From contig CALMML010000073.1 of the NCBI GenBank assembly GCA_937868485.1, forward strand, positions 1-40,408: a stretch of DNA of 40,408 nt. The letters are read 5' to 3'. This document shows positions 16,684 through 25,342 of the stretch, one piece after another. Under the pieces are notes generated by a model. It was not told the origin of the DNA and ran no database searches. It saw only the letters and a program-made list of their open reading frames with translations. The DNA comes from an uncultured Myxococcales bacterium (GTDB taxonomy: Bacteria; Myxococcota_A; Polyangia; Palsa-1104; JAEUJZ01). Within the stretch, counting starts at the first letter, position 1. Every line of letters begins with the position of its first letter. A program made the translations under genes and the position numbers.

Positions 16684-18582
16684 GTGTACACGATGACCAC
16701 CCTGAGCACCTCGAAGACGACCCGACTTCCCGTGTGGGCGGATGAGATTCGTCGTCGCTATCTACGCGGCGAATCGACGCAGTTTGTGCTGTTTGGCAAC
16801 GTGCATGACCTGATCCTCGACGATCCCGACGGTCAAATCGATAAGCGCAGTCCCGACGAAAAGCTGCTGACGCTGCCCGAGTTTTTGACCAAGGTTCTGC
16901 TCGAGAAAAAGTCGATGGTTGTGCTGTACAACGTATCGACGGGCGTGCGCTTTGTGCGGGGCAAGCTGCCGCCGGGCTTTGAAGATCTGGCGCTGCAAAA
17001 AGAGCCGTCGAAGGTGCTGCCGCTGCTCGAGCGACTGCTGGTGACGCAGAACGGCGTCGCGGTGGTGGTGGAATACGCCGAGACGGTGTCGCCCGCCGGA
17101 GAGACGAGCTTTTCGACGATCGAGGATCGCTCGTCGGTGGTGACGCTTCAGCGCTGGTCGATGCTGCCCGCGCTCGACAAAAACGACAGCTTGGTGTTCT
17201 TGCTCGTCGAAAACCTGTCGGAGCTGCATCCGAAGCTGGTGGCCAATCCACGGGTAGCGACGGTGCAGATTCCGATTCCCGATGCGGACAGTCGACGCGC
17301 ACTGCTTCGTCACATTCGCGCCGATATGGGCCTTTCCGAGCTGGAGATGATGACCGAGGTGACGGCGGGTCTGAAGAACATCCAGATCCAAGGCATCTTG
17401 GCTCCGCACGATGTTCCGTCGGACGATGACATCGAGCGCACCAAGTACATTGCGGAGCTGCTCGGTGGTGGCCCGGCGGCGGTAGAGCGGGCCCAGAAGC
17501 TGGCGCAGATCACCAAAGGCATGCCGCGTACCGAGATTCGTCGACTGCTGGCGCCTGAAGGTCCAGTTCCGACGGCATCGCAGGCTGACAGCGACGCCAA
17601 AAACGAAGTGCTCCGTCTGATCGCCGCGCGCAAGCGAGAGATCATCGAGCGAGAGTGCTACAGCCTGATCGAGTTTCTCGATCCCAAGCACGGCTTCGAA
17701 GTCGTCGGTGGCATGGATGAGGTCAAGCGCGACCTGTCGCTGATTGCACGGAACATTCGCGAAGGCCGTCGCAGCCGCGTCCCGATGGGACTGCTGTTCG
17801 TTGGACCGATGGGAACTGGCAAGACCTTCGTCGCTGAAGCCTTCGCCAAAGAGTCGGGTCTGACGGCGATCAAGTTCAAGAACTTCCGCAGCAAGTGGGT
17901 CGGCGCCACCGAGGGAAACCTCGAGCGAATCCTGCAAGTGGTTCAGGCCATCGGTCAGGTCATGGTCATCATCGACGAAGCCGATCGCGCCTTTGGCAAC
18001 CAAGGCGAAGACGACGGTGGCACGTCGAGCCGTGTGATTGCTCGCATCAAAGAGTTCATGAGCGACACGAGCAACCGAGGCCGCGTGCTGTTCGTGCTGA
18101 TGACCAACCGACCCGACAAGATCGACATCGATCTCAAGCGCGCGGGCCGACTGGATCGCAAGATTCCGTTCTTCTACGCGCAGACGACGGGCGAGGTCGA
18201 GCCGATCCTCAAGGCGCAGCTTCGCAAAAACAAGGTGTCGAGCGAGCTGAGCTTCCCGATCGAAGGCGATGGCCTGGCTCCGATCGTCGGTATGTCGAAT
18301 GCAGACATCGAAGCGGTGGTGCTGCTCGCGTCGGACTATGCCAGCCAGCGTGCCGAGTCGCTGGGCCTGAAGGAAACGCCGGTCAGCCTCGATGATCTGC
18401 TGCGAGCTGCACGCGATTACCTGCCGCCGCGCGACATGGAGATGCTGGAGTTTATGGAGCTTCTGGCGGTGTTTGAGGCGTCCAACCGTCGCATGCTGCC
18501 GCCCAAGTACGCAGATCTGCCGATTGAAGCGCTTCAGGAGCGACTCCATCGGCTCAAGCTTGTGGCTGGTCATCGTCGCTAA
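16684..18582 (+). CDS. Classic AAA+ ATPase with a degenerate N-terminal AAA-like domain
   Basis: A 632-residue cytoplasmic AAA+ protein. The C-terminal module is complete: Walker A GPMGTGKT (374-381), pore loop [12 protein letters not shown] with Trp 405, Walker [10 protein letters not shown] (426-434), sensor 1 MTNRPD (473-478), and Arg fingers in KRAGRLDRK (485-493). The pore loop closely resembles that of Vps4, katanin and Cdc48, ATPases that thread and pull apart protein polymers. The first 230 residues ([23 protein letters not shown]) look like a second AAA fold that has lost its nucleotide motifs, as in Ycf46-like proteins. The GTG at 16684 and the ATG at 16693 are both possible starts. 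The gene follows the hairpin protein by 28 bp. Remodelling of the PspA-like polymer is inferred. Confidence 0.92.
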   Translation: MYTMTTLSTSKTTRLPVWADEIRRRYLRGESTQFVLFGNVHDLILDDPDGQIDKRSPDEKLLTLPEFLTKVLLEKKSMVVLYNVSTGVRFVRGKLPPGFEDLALQKEPSKVLPLLERLLVTQNGVAVVVEYAETVSPAGETSFSTIEDRSSVVTLQRWSMLPALDKNDSLVFLLVENLSELHPKLVANPRVATVQIPIPDADSRRALLRHIRADMGLSELEMMTEVTAGLKNIQIQGILAPHDVPSDDDIERTKYIAELLGGGPAAVERAQKLAQITKGMPRTEIRRLLAPEGPVPTASQADSDAKNEVLRLIAARKREIIERECYSLIEFLDPKHGFEVVGGMDEVKRDLSLIARNIREGRRSRVPMGLLFVGPMGTGKTFVAEAFAKESGLTAIKFKNFRSKWVGATEGNLERILQVVQAIGQVMVIIDEADRAFGNQGEDDGGTSSRVIARIKEFMSDTSNRGRVLFVLMTNRPDKIDIDLKRAGRLDRKIPFFYAQTTGEVEPILKAQLRKNKVSSELSFPIEGDGLAPIVGMSNADIEAVVLLASDYASQRAESLGLKETPVSLDDLLRAARDYLPPRDMEMLEFMELLAVFEASNRRMLPPKYADLPIEALQERLHRLKLVAGHRR

Positions 18583-18639
18583 GCCGTGACCGAGCCTGTT
18601 CGGATGTGAACCCAGTTTGTTCCCAGAAGGAGACGTGCG

Positions 18640-19083
18640 ATGAACTTCTTTCCCGAGATTGCGCTGTCGACAGCCCAGGCCGAAGCGATTGCGCGCGGTC
18701 TGTTCCACATTGCTCACGCAGATGGTCTGCATGAGCGTGAAGCGGCGCTGGTTGCGTCGTTTTGGTCCGATGCGGGCGGCAGCCACAACGCGCTGTCCGA
18801 GCTGTCGCGTCGCGGTCCGCTGTCGAGCGAAGAGCTTTCGGCTGTGCTGGACACGACGGAAGTCCGACGGCTGTTTGTGAAGACGGCGCTGCTGCTTGCG
18901 TTTGCCGACGGTCAGGTCACGGGTGCCGAGAGCGAGCTGGTGCGCAAATATGCCGGCGAGCTGGGCCTGGGCGACGAGCTGGCTCACCTGGAAGAGCAGG
19001 TCAAAGAGTATCTGCTCGGTCAGCTGTCGCACATTCACAACACCGCCGCGCTCGCCGAGATTGCCCGCAAGCTGAAGATCTAA
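18640..19083 (+). CDS. TerB-like protein
   Basis: A 147-residue, all-helical cytoplasmic protein. Two copies of the TerB/DjlA-type motif are visible: FHIAHADGLHEREAALV and LLAFADGQVTGAESELV, each with the ADG turn and a Glu seven or eight residues later. The start is fixed by AGAAGGAG. TerB-family proteins are membrane-associated helper proteins found in tellurite-resistance and stress loci; the TerB fold is known to bind metal ions. The gene lies 57 bp after the AAA+ gene and is probably the last of its transcription unit. A membrane-stress role would fit the neighbours. Confidence 0.8.
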   Translation: MNFFPEIALSTAQAEAIARGLFHIAHADGLHEREAALVASFWSDAGGSHNALSELSRRGPLSSEELSAVLDTTEVRRLFVKTALLLAFADGQVTGAESELVRKYAGELGLGDELAHLEEQVKEYLLGQLSHIHNTAALAEIARKLKI

Positions 19084-19140
19084 CCGCCCGCCGCTGTCCG
19101 TATGCGCTGCGCGATTTCTTTTGCGCGTGCGCACAAAGGA

Positions 19141-19170
19141 TTGTCGTGGCCGCAGCGGTGTGCCTAAGAT
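19141..19170 (+). promoter_or_regulatory. Candidate promoter giving a nearly leaderless transcript
   Basis: TTGTCG at 19141-19146 and TAAGAT at 19165-19170 are separated by 18 bp. Transcription would begin at about 19177, only three bases before the ATG at 19180. That ATG lacks a Shine-Dalgarno sequence, which would fit a leaderless message for the two small zinc-binding proteins. It also suggests that these genes can be expressed apart from the PspA/AAA cluster. Confidence 0.4.
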
Positions 19171-19179
19171 CGCGCCGTC

Positions 19180-19485
19180 ATGGCGTACTTTTGCCACTCG
19201 TGCGGAAACGAGCAAATCTTCGAGGTCAAGGTCGGTATCAAGGTCGGTCGCCGCGATACCTGTCCTCACTGTGGTGCGGATCTGCATTGCTGCAAAAACT
19301 GCACGCACTACGAGCCCAACGTCCACAACCAGTGCCGCGAGCCAGAGGCTGCCTTCATTCGCGACCGATCCGAGGCCAACTTCTGCACGCACTTTTCGAT
19401 GCGCGACTCCGAGGGCTGGAAAGAAGACCGCTCGGCGGAAGAAGCGAAAAAGAAGCTGGCGGCGCTGTTTAAGAACCTCAAATGA
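19180..19485 (+). CDS. Small zinc-ribbon-like protein
   Basis: A 101-residue protein with cysteines spaced as metal ligands: FCHSCG near the start, CPHCGADLHCCKNC in the middle, then single cysteines in NQCREPEA and NFCTHF. Proteins of this pattern (CKNCxHYxxxxxNxCREP) are widespread but, to my knowledge, not characterised. The tail is a short charged helix rich in Lys. It overlaps the next gene by 4 bp (ATGA), so the two small cysteine-rich proteins are made together. A zinc-bound adaptor or redox sensor is possible; no function is claimed. Confidence 0.8.
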   Translation: MAYFCHSCGNEQIFEVKVGIKVGRRDTCPHCGADLHCCKNCTHYEPNVHNQCREPEAAFIRDRSEANFCTHFSMRDSEGWKEDRSAEEAKKKLAALFKNLK

Positions 19486-19841
19486 GCATTCATCTCGACG
19501 AAGAGACTGCTTCGTTTGACCCGGACGCGCGACGACTGTGCGGCGATCCCGCGTGCATCGGTGTGCTCGGGGAAAACGGACGCTGTCGTCTGTGTGGTCG
19601 TCAAGGTGAAGGCGAGGAGCCGCTTCCCGCTGCCAGCGACGAAGATGCACCGGACCTGTCGTCATCGGACGAAGAATCAGACGAAGCGGAGGCAGTCCGT
19701 GCGGCGTCCGATGGATCGGAAGTTGCGTCAGACAGCGACGCAATGGACGATCGGCGACTGTGCGAAGATCCCGGCTGCATTGGGGTCTTAAATTCCGAAG
19801 GTCGCTGTAGCGAGTGCGCTCGTACCTTCGATCTGGCCTAG
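19482..19841 (+). CDS. Small protein with a duplicated four-cysteine motif
   Basis: A 119-residue protein built from two copies of one motif, RRLCxDPxCIGVLxxxGRCxxC, at about residues 18-38 and 91-112, separated by a very acidic, Ser-rich linker of some 50 residues. Each copy has four cysteines (20, 25, 35, 38 and 94, 99, 109, 112) suited to one zinc ion. The duplication within the gene is plain. It is translationally coupled to the zinc-ribbon-like gene before it. I do not know a function; the acidic linker suggests binding to a basic partner, possibly the Lys-rich tail of its neighbour. Confidence 0.75.
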   Translation: MSIHLDEETASFDPDARRLCGDPACIGVLGENGRCRLCGRQGEGEEPLPAASDEDAPDLSSSDEESDEAEAVRAASDGSEVASDSDAMDDRRLCEDPGCIGVLNSEGRCSECARTFDLA

Positions 19842-19956
19842 CTCCGCGCACGGCTCGTCGGTTGCGGCGGTGGCCGAAGCGTCGCAAAGCTGTTAGTTTG
19901 AGCAGAAAGCGGTGGCTTGCGTCGACAGTCGAGCCACTTTCTTTGTGTTGATGGTC

Positions 19957-20466
19957 ATGACGCGCACGCTCTTCACGGTTCAGCTGCTATCGCTGCTCTG
20001 CTCGGCGGGGTGTCTGATTCCCATTCCGCTTGAGCAGCAAGTGACGCCGGAGACCTGTAGCAGTCTGTCGGTTCAGTCGGCGATTCCTCCGTTTGGAACG
20101 CAGCGCGCGACGTCGATCCTGGAAAAGTATTCTTATCAGGTCGATGTCACGACGGACTGCCCGTCGGTGTCAGCGCGACTGTACTTGCAGCTCAATGGAA
20201 CGTGCTGTGATCTCAACGTCGACAATCCCAACGTCACGCGCTTTTATCAGCAAGCCCAAGCGCAGGCGGTGGACTCGACGGCGGGCATCTACTCGCTGGT
20301 GTTTAGTCAGCAAGTGCTGCCGTGTGCGACTGGCTTTGCCGGTTCGATTGCTTATGTTGTGCCTGTGGTTGCATCCGGTGGCTTTGCGGACGGTCCGAGC
20401 GGCTTTCGTCCCGAGGGCCTTGGTGAGGTAGACCGCAGCCACTACTGGACGGTAACTTGTCCTTAG
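19957..20466 (+). CDS. Small putative lipoprotein
   Basis: A 169-residue exported protein of unknown function. The start at 19957 gives a compact lipoprotein signal, MTRTLFTVQLLSLLCSAGC, with Cys 19 as the lipid site. An ATG two codons earlier and a GTG at 19912 are also in frame, and none has a good ribosome-binding site. The mature part has a beta-rich look and several cysteines (DCPSVS, GTCCDLN, LPCATG, final TCP) that could form disulfides in the periplasm. It lies 12 bp upstream of another lipoprotein gene in the same direction, so the two probably act together at the cell surface. Confidence 0.75.
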   Translation: MTRTLFTVQLLSLLCSAGCLIPIPLEQQVTPETCSSLSVQSAIPPFGTQRATSILEKYSYQVDVTTDCPSVSARLYLQLNGTCCDLNVDNPNVTRFYQQAQAQAVDSTAGIYSLVFSQQVLPCATGFAGSIAYVVPVVASGGFADGPSGFRPEGLGEVDRSHYWTVTCP

Positions 20467-20478
20467 AGGTTCTTACTT

Positions 20479-22284
20479 ATGCTTCAGCTTATAAACCCCT
20501 TGCCGAGGCCAAGAGGCGTACAGCGATCCAATCGACTGGCACAGCTTCTGCGGCTTTGGGTGGCGCTGCCGATCGCGCTCCAGCTTGCGGGCTGTGGTGA
20601 AGAGGCGATCGCGCTGCCCGTTGCCTGTAGCGGTGACAACTACTGTCCACCGGCGCGTAGCTCGACGTGGTGGGCGATTCAGCTCTGGCCGACCGATCCT
20701 GGAGACAAAGCAGGCAGCGATCCGCACTGGGTGCTGACGCCGCAAGAAGGCCAGAACCTTAGCTTTGATGGAACCGGATCGGCGTCGCTGCGCTTTCGAG
20801 CGGCAGCGATGCTATCGGGGCTGGTGCAGACTGCCGACAACCGAGCGCTCGTGCGGGCGCGCGTTCAAGCGACGCTACCGAGCGCGATTCCCGGTCAAAA
20901 CGACTATCGCTTCGACACACAGACGGCGGAAAAGGTGGCGGGAACGTACTCGCTGCGGATTCCAATGCCGGCGCAGCCCGACAAGCAGCTGTATCGCGTG
21001 TGGGTCGGCTTCGACGACGCCAGCCAAGCCAGCACCTATCCTCCGATGTGGCTGGAGCACGCCATCGGTGGTGACCTAGAGCTTCCGATTCAGCTTCGGG
21101 CAGCGTCGCAGCTTGCGGTGATCTCGGGACGCATTGCCAATCCGCTCGGTGAGGGCGTCGGTGGCATGTCGGTGCAGGTCTACGACGAAGGCAACCAGCT
21201 GGTTTCATCGTCGGCAGTCAGTCTGACGGCAAGCGGCTTGACGGGCGGAACCTATCGCGTGGTGTTCGATCCGCAGCTGGCCAAGAACCCGAAGGCGAAC
21301 CTGCGACTGGTGGTTCGTCCGGGCCCGATGACCACGGGTCTGCCGTCGCTGGAAGCGCAGATCGCGCCGCCGATGGCTGGCATGGAAAAGGTCCAAAACT
21401 TTGTTCTCCCGTCGCAGCGAACGCCGGTTCAGTTCATGCTGCCGGTGAAGGGACTGGGGCCAAGCGGTGCGACGCAAGAAGTCGCAGCGGCGCGGGTGGT
21501 GGCGCAGGTTCATCTGGAGGACGCGTCGACCCCACCGGGTGTTCGCGTCAGCTATACCGCGCAGGCCGATACCGACGCGCAGGGCATTGCTCGACTGATG
21601 CTGGTGCCTGCACCGACGGTGGGAGGCAACCTGACCTATCACATCACCGTTGCAAGCCCGCCGCATACGCCCTATGCGTCTGCCTCGCGTGAGATCCAGA
21701 TCGGTCCGAGCGAAGGTGTGCTGGCGGCGGTTACGCTGCCGTCGCGGCCTCGGCTGATTGGACGGCTCTTGTCGGCGTTTGGCGAGCCAATGTCCGGTGC
21801 GCAAGTCATCGCTCAGCCGATTGCCAAGGATACGACAGCGACGAGCCTACTCGACAGTGCGCCCGAGCCCATGCAGCCTCAGACCGTGACGGACAGCGAC
21901 GGACGATTTGTGCTGCGGCTTGATCCGGGTGACTACGACTTGGATCTGATTCCGATGCTTGGGACGGGACCACGGACCTCGCTCGACAACCAGCGAATCG
22001 GCGATGGCGACGTCGATCTTGGGGAAGTCAAGCTGCCACGGATGGCGCTGGCCAAGCTGTGGGTTGTCGGTCCGACGGCGCTGCCTGCTCCGCAGGTGAA
22101 GGTGCGCGTGCTGGAGCTGCCGAACACGTCGCCGCGCTACGGACTGGCTTGCACCGATGACTTGCCCTGTTCGCAGGTGGCCAAGGTTCGCGCGGAAGCG
22201 TTCACCGATAGCAAAGGTCGACTTCAGCTGCTGTTGCCCGATAGCTCACCGTCGGCTTCCTTTGTGCCGCGCAGTCGCCGATAG
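20479..22284 (+). CDS. Lipoprotein with carboxypeptidase-regulatory-like beta domains
   Basis: A 601-residue putative surface lipoprotein. The signal contains LQLAGC with Cys 39, after an unusually long basic N-terminus. The mature protein consists of repeated beta-sandwich segments of the carboxypeptidase-regulatory (transthyretin-like) type: ISGRIANPLGEGVGGMSVQV, LIGRLLSAFGEPMSGAQVIA followed by TDSDGRFVLRLDPGDYDL, and an ASGLTGGTYRVVF segment. Such domains usually serve as stalks or binding modules. The last 38 bp overlap the convergent M16-like gene. It forms a likely pair with the small lipoprotein 12 bp upstream. No enzyme motif is seen. Confidence 0.85.
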   Translation: MLQLINPLPRPRGVQRSNRLAQLLRLWVALPIALQLAGCGEEAIALPVACSGDNYCPPARSSTWWAIQLWPTDPGDKAGSDPHWVLTPQEGQNLSFDGTGSASLRFRAAAMLSGLVQTADNRALVRARVQATLPSAIPGQNDYRFDTQTAEKVAGTYSLRIPMPAQPDKQLYRVWVGFDDASQASTYPPMWLEHAIGGDLELPIQLRAASQLAVISGRIANPLGEGVGGMSVQVYDEGNQLVSSSAVSLTASGLTGGTYRVVFDPQLAKNPKANLRLVVRPGPMTTGLPSLEAQIAPPMAGMEKVQNFVLPSQRTPVQFMLPVKGLGPSGATQEVAAARVVAQVHLEDASTPPGVRVSYTAQADTDAQGIARLMLVPAPTVGGNLTYHITVASPPHTPYASASREIQIGPSEGVLAAVTLPSRPRLIGRLLSAFGEPMSGAQVIAQPIAKDTTATSLLDSAPEPMQPQTVTDSDGRFVLRLDPGDYDLDLIPMLGTGPRTSLDNQRIGDGDVDLGEVKLPRMALAKLWVVGPTALPAPQVKVRVLELPNTSPRYGLACTDDLPCSQVAKVRAEAFTDSKGRLQLLLPDSSPSASFVPRSRR

Positions 22285-25161
22285 GCTGCCTTTTTTGCCG
22301 TTCTTGCTGCTGCTTTTTCCGACGCTACGCTGACTGGATGACTTGCTGCTGACCGTCGCGGATGCCTTGCTGGCTGGCTGTCCCGACAGCTTGGCGACGA
22401 GCTTCGGCTGCTTGTCCTGCGCATCGCTGTGCTTCACGGCCAGCTGCGCTTGCGGCAGCACCGCTTGCAAGATCGCGTGTCGCTCGTCGAGATAACGCTT
22501 TGCCACATCCTGCACCTGTCCGGCGGTCAGCGACTGAAGCTGCTGTTCGTGCTGGTCGCTGCTTGGCAGACCGAGCGCCGTTCGCTGTGCCAGCTCCAGT
22601 GCCACTTCGTCGCGTCGCTGTCGATGAATTGATGATCGCCCAACCAGACGCTGCTTCGCTGTCTCCAGCTCTTCGTCGCTGAGCGGATGATCGACAATCC
22701 GTCGCAGCTCGTCGCGCAGGCTCGCTTCTGCCGAGTCCAGGCTCGTCGGTGTCGTGACGGCCCAAGCGTACAGCGCGCCGCCCGACAGACCACGCAGCAG
22801 CTTGCCTTCCAGCTTCAGCAGCAGCCCGCGTCGATCAACCAGCTCGCGCGACAGTCGTCCTCCGTCGCCGAGCAGCACTTCCGAAAGCAGCTCGAGTGCC
22901 GCTTGATCCGGCGAGCGCAGGCTTGGAACCCGAAACCCGACGGCCAGCAGCGCCTGATCTTTGCCGTGATAGGACAGAAGCTGCTTGGGCGTCTCCATCG
23001 TCGGAAGCTGCGGCATGGCATGGGCTGCACTGTGTCCGCTCGTCGGAATGCGTGACTCAATGACCGCGAGCACCTGACTTGGCTCGAAGTCACCGACGAT
23101 GGCCAGCGTCATTTGGGCCGGTGAATACGCGCGTCGCCACAGCTCCAGCAGCCGCTTGCGAGACAGCCCCGACAGCGACTGAAGCGACGGCTCCAGCTTG
23201 TAGGGATGGCTGCCAAAGAGCTGGGTCTTGAGGTTGCGCAGCGACGGCTGAATCCCTTCGTCTTGGCTGCGCACTTCGGCCACCAGCTGACGACGCTCTC
23301 GCTCTAGCTCTGCTTCCGACGGTTCGTTCTGATTGAGTCCGTCGAGAAACAGCGGCAGCGCTTCCTCATCCGCAAGGCTCGGCCACTCACCCGCGACGGT
23401 AAAAGCGTCCAGATCGATCTGCGCTCGCGTCGATCCGCGAAGCTGAAGCAGCGCTTCTCCGAGCGCCGCACCGCCTCGACCGCGTGGCGTGTGCTGCCAC
23501 AGCCGTGCCCACAGCGCGTGACTTCCCGCCGTCTGTTCGTCTTCGAGCCGTAGCCCGCCCGGCCAGCTTGCCGCCGCTGCCACCACTTTCACGCCGTGAT
23601 CGGGCATCAGCAGCACCAGCGGTCCGCCCGGCACTTGATGACGCCACACGCCGTCTTTGCCAAGCTGCGGACCACCTTGCGACGGGACACTCACGGGAAA
23701 CGCTTGCGGAAGCTGACTGAGCAGCCGCTGCCGACTTCGCTCGAGCTGCGTTGCTTCTTCCTTGGGCGCGCGACTTCGCGGTAAAAGCCACAGCACCGCC
23801 AGCGCATCTCGTCGCAGATAGCGTCCCATCGTCTTGCGCAGCGCCGCTTCGCCCAGCTCTTTGACCGTCTGTTCGTAGCGATCGTCGGGCAGTCCCAGCG
23901 ACGCGAAAAATCCCGCTCGCTGCGCCCGTCCCGACGGTAGATCAAGCTGCCTTGCCTGTTCCCCGAGCAGTCGCTGCTTGGCCCGCGCAAGCTCTCCCGC
24001 ATCAATCGGACGGTGCGACAGACGAAGCAGCTCGCCGAGCAGTCGCTGCGTCGCTTCTTCCACCTGACTTGGCTGCGTCGTCGCTTCCAGCAACAACAGC
24101 CCGGCTCTCTGTCCGGCAAAGCTCAGCGCCGCAATGTCACCACCGGGACGACCTCCGCTCGATCGAAGCCGCAGGCTGCCGCGCAGAAGCTCTGCCCACA
24201 GCTCAAGCGCCACGGCATCCGCACTGCTCGCCGACGTACCGGGCAGCGCCACCGCAATCACCGCTTGGCCCGTCGGATCTTCGTGGGAAGACACCATCAC
24301 CTGCGGCTTGGATAGTGGACTCGGCTCCGCGACGGGCTGCTCTGTCACGTCACGCCGAGGCAACCCCGACAGCAGCGCCGTCAGTGGCTGAGCCAGCGCA
24401 TCGCTGACCGCACCGCTCATCACCACCGTGAGCCGCTCGGGATGATAGCCCTGCGCCAGAAACGACTCGACATCACGAAGCTGAAGCGCTGCCAGCTTGT
24501 GCCGCTGTCCGAGCAGCGGTCGTCCGTACGGATGCCCCGGAAACGACAGCTCGCGCAGCTTTTCCACCGCCAGCCCGCGTGCGCCGAGCCCACTTCTCGT
24601 AAGCTCCAGCGTGGCTTGTTCGCGCTGCCGATGCAGCATCGCGTCATCGAGCCCTTGCGGCATCAGGATCGCGCGCAGCACTTCCAGCGCCAGCTCTTGC
24701 TTGCCTTTGGGCACGACCAGCTGAAACACCGTGTGGTCGAGCGTCGTATAGCCGCTTACCTCACCGCCGACTGTGCGCACATTCTGACTGGCGGGCGCGG
24801 CGACTTCGTGAAGCAGCAGCCGCTCACACAGGTGCGAAAGCCCCAGCGCGCCTTCCGGTTCGCTTGCAACGCCGCCTCGCACCCAGAGCTGAACCGCCAC
24901 CGTACCCACCAGCCGATCCGGCACAATCAGCAGCCTGGCCCCGCTGGGAAGCTGTTTCCACGGAGGCTCTGGCGCAACCGGCGGACGTGATTCTGCGCGC
25001 GGAGGCTCTGGCTGCTGCGCGTCCGCTGGCCCGTTTGCTTCGGTGCGGGGCGCTGTGACTGCTGGCGCACGCGGCGGCGGTGCAAGGCTGGGATGCGCAC
25101 ACGACACGCTCAGCATGAGCGCCAGCGTCCCAGCGGTTCGGACCCGATCCACGTTGCACAT
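22246..25161 (-). CDS. Full-length M16-like lipoprotein with a broken zinc motif
   Basis: A 971-residue exported protein containing two M16 halves in one chain, the pitrilysin-type layout. The signal ends at Cys 21 (LSVSCAHP), a slightly atypical lipobox, and a Pro/Ala-rich linker follows to about residue 68. In the first half the zinc motif reads HLCER (110-114) instead of HXXEH: the first His and the Glu remain, but the second His is Arg. The second half (from about 490) contains another M16 fold with SYHGKDQALLAVGFRVP and GGRLSRELVDRRGLL. The C-terminus is a basic Ser/Lys tail. Peptidase activity is therefore doubtful, and a binding or scaffold role is possible. GGAAG precedes the ATG. Confidence 0.9.
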   Translation of the reverse strand: MCNVDRVRTAGTLALMLSVSCAHPSLAPPPRAPAVTAPRTEANGPADAQQPEPPRAESRPPVAPEPPWKQLPSGARLLIVPDRLVGTVAVQLWVRGGVASEPEGALGLSHLCERLLLHEVAAPASQNVRTVGGEVSGYTTLDHTVFQLVVPKGKQELALEVLRAILMPQGLDDAMLHRQREQATLELTRSGLGARGLAVEKLRELSFPGHPYGRPLLGQRHKLAALQLRDVESFLAQGYHPERLTVVMSGAVSDALAQPLTALLSGLPRRDVTEQPVAEPSPLSKPQVMVSSHEDPTGQAVIAVALPGTSASSADAVALELWAELLRGSLRLRSSGGRPGGDIAALSFAGQRAGLLLLEATTQPSQVEEATQRLLGELLRLSHRPIDAGELARAKQRLLGEQARQLDLPSGRAQRAGFFASLGLPDDRYEQTVKELGEAALRKTMGRYLRRDALAVLWLLPRSRAPKEEATQLERSRQRLLSQLPQAFPVSVPSQGGPQLGKDGVWRHQVPGGPLVLLMPDHGVKVVAAAASWPGGLRLEDEQTAGSHALWARLWQHTPRGRGGAALGEALLQLRGSTRAQIDLDAFTVAGEWPSLADEEALPLFLDGLNQNEPSEAELERERRQLVAEVRSQDEGIQPSLRNLKTQLFGSHPYKLEPSLQSLSGLSRKRLLELWRRAYSPAQMTLAIVGDFEPSQVLAVIESRIPTSGHSAAHAMPQLPTMETPKQLLSYHGKDQALLAVGFRVPSLRSPDQAALELLSEVLLGDGGRLSRELVDRRGLLLKLEGKLLRGLSGGALYAWAVTTPTSLDSAEASLRDELRRIVDHPLSDEELETAKQRLVGRSSIHRQRRDEVALELAQRTALGLPSSDQHEQQLQSLTAGQVQDVAKRYLDERHAILQAVLPQAQLAVKHSDAQDKQPKLVAKLSGQPASKASATVSSKSSSQRSVGKSSSKNGKKGSLSATARHKGSRR

Positions 25162-25342
25162 TGCCGCTTCCGTACCGCAAAGCGGACAGCGACGCCAAGC
25201 CTAATTCCTCGATGGCCTGCCGTGGCGCGTCGATTGTTGCCAAGAAATCAGCGACGGAAGCTCGACGAAGCAATTTTCGCGCCGGTTTCGATCTTCCTGC
25301 TGGGCTTCTTGCGTCGACATCTGGCATCGTAGTAGCAGTCTC
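25162..25342. other. Divergent intergenic region
   Basis: This 181-bp stretch separates the M16-like lipoprotein (minus) from the oxidosqualene cyclase (plus), so both promoters should be here. I see no strong promoter hexamers, terminator or convincing inverted repeat. The cyclase ATG at 25343 has no Shine-Dalgarno sequence nearby. Confidence 0.5.

Noticed and set aside
10785-19083. Phage defence island
   Set aside because: No nuclease, toxin, reverse transcriptase or mobile element is present. The membrane and wall components point to envelope maintenance, although a defence role cannot be excluded.
16762-19887. Very long open frame of 1041 codons on the minus strand
   Set aside because: It lies antisense to the AAA+, TerB-like and zinc-protein genes, has no recognisable domain, is rich in Arg, His and Gln, and arises from the third-position GC of the real genes.
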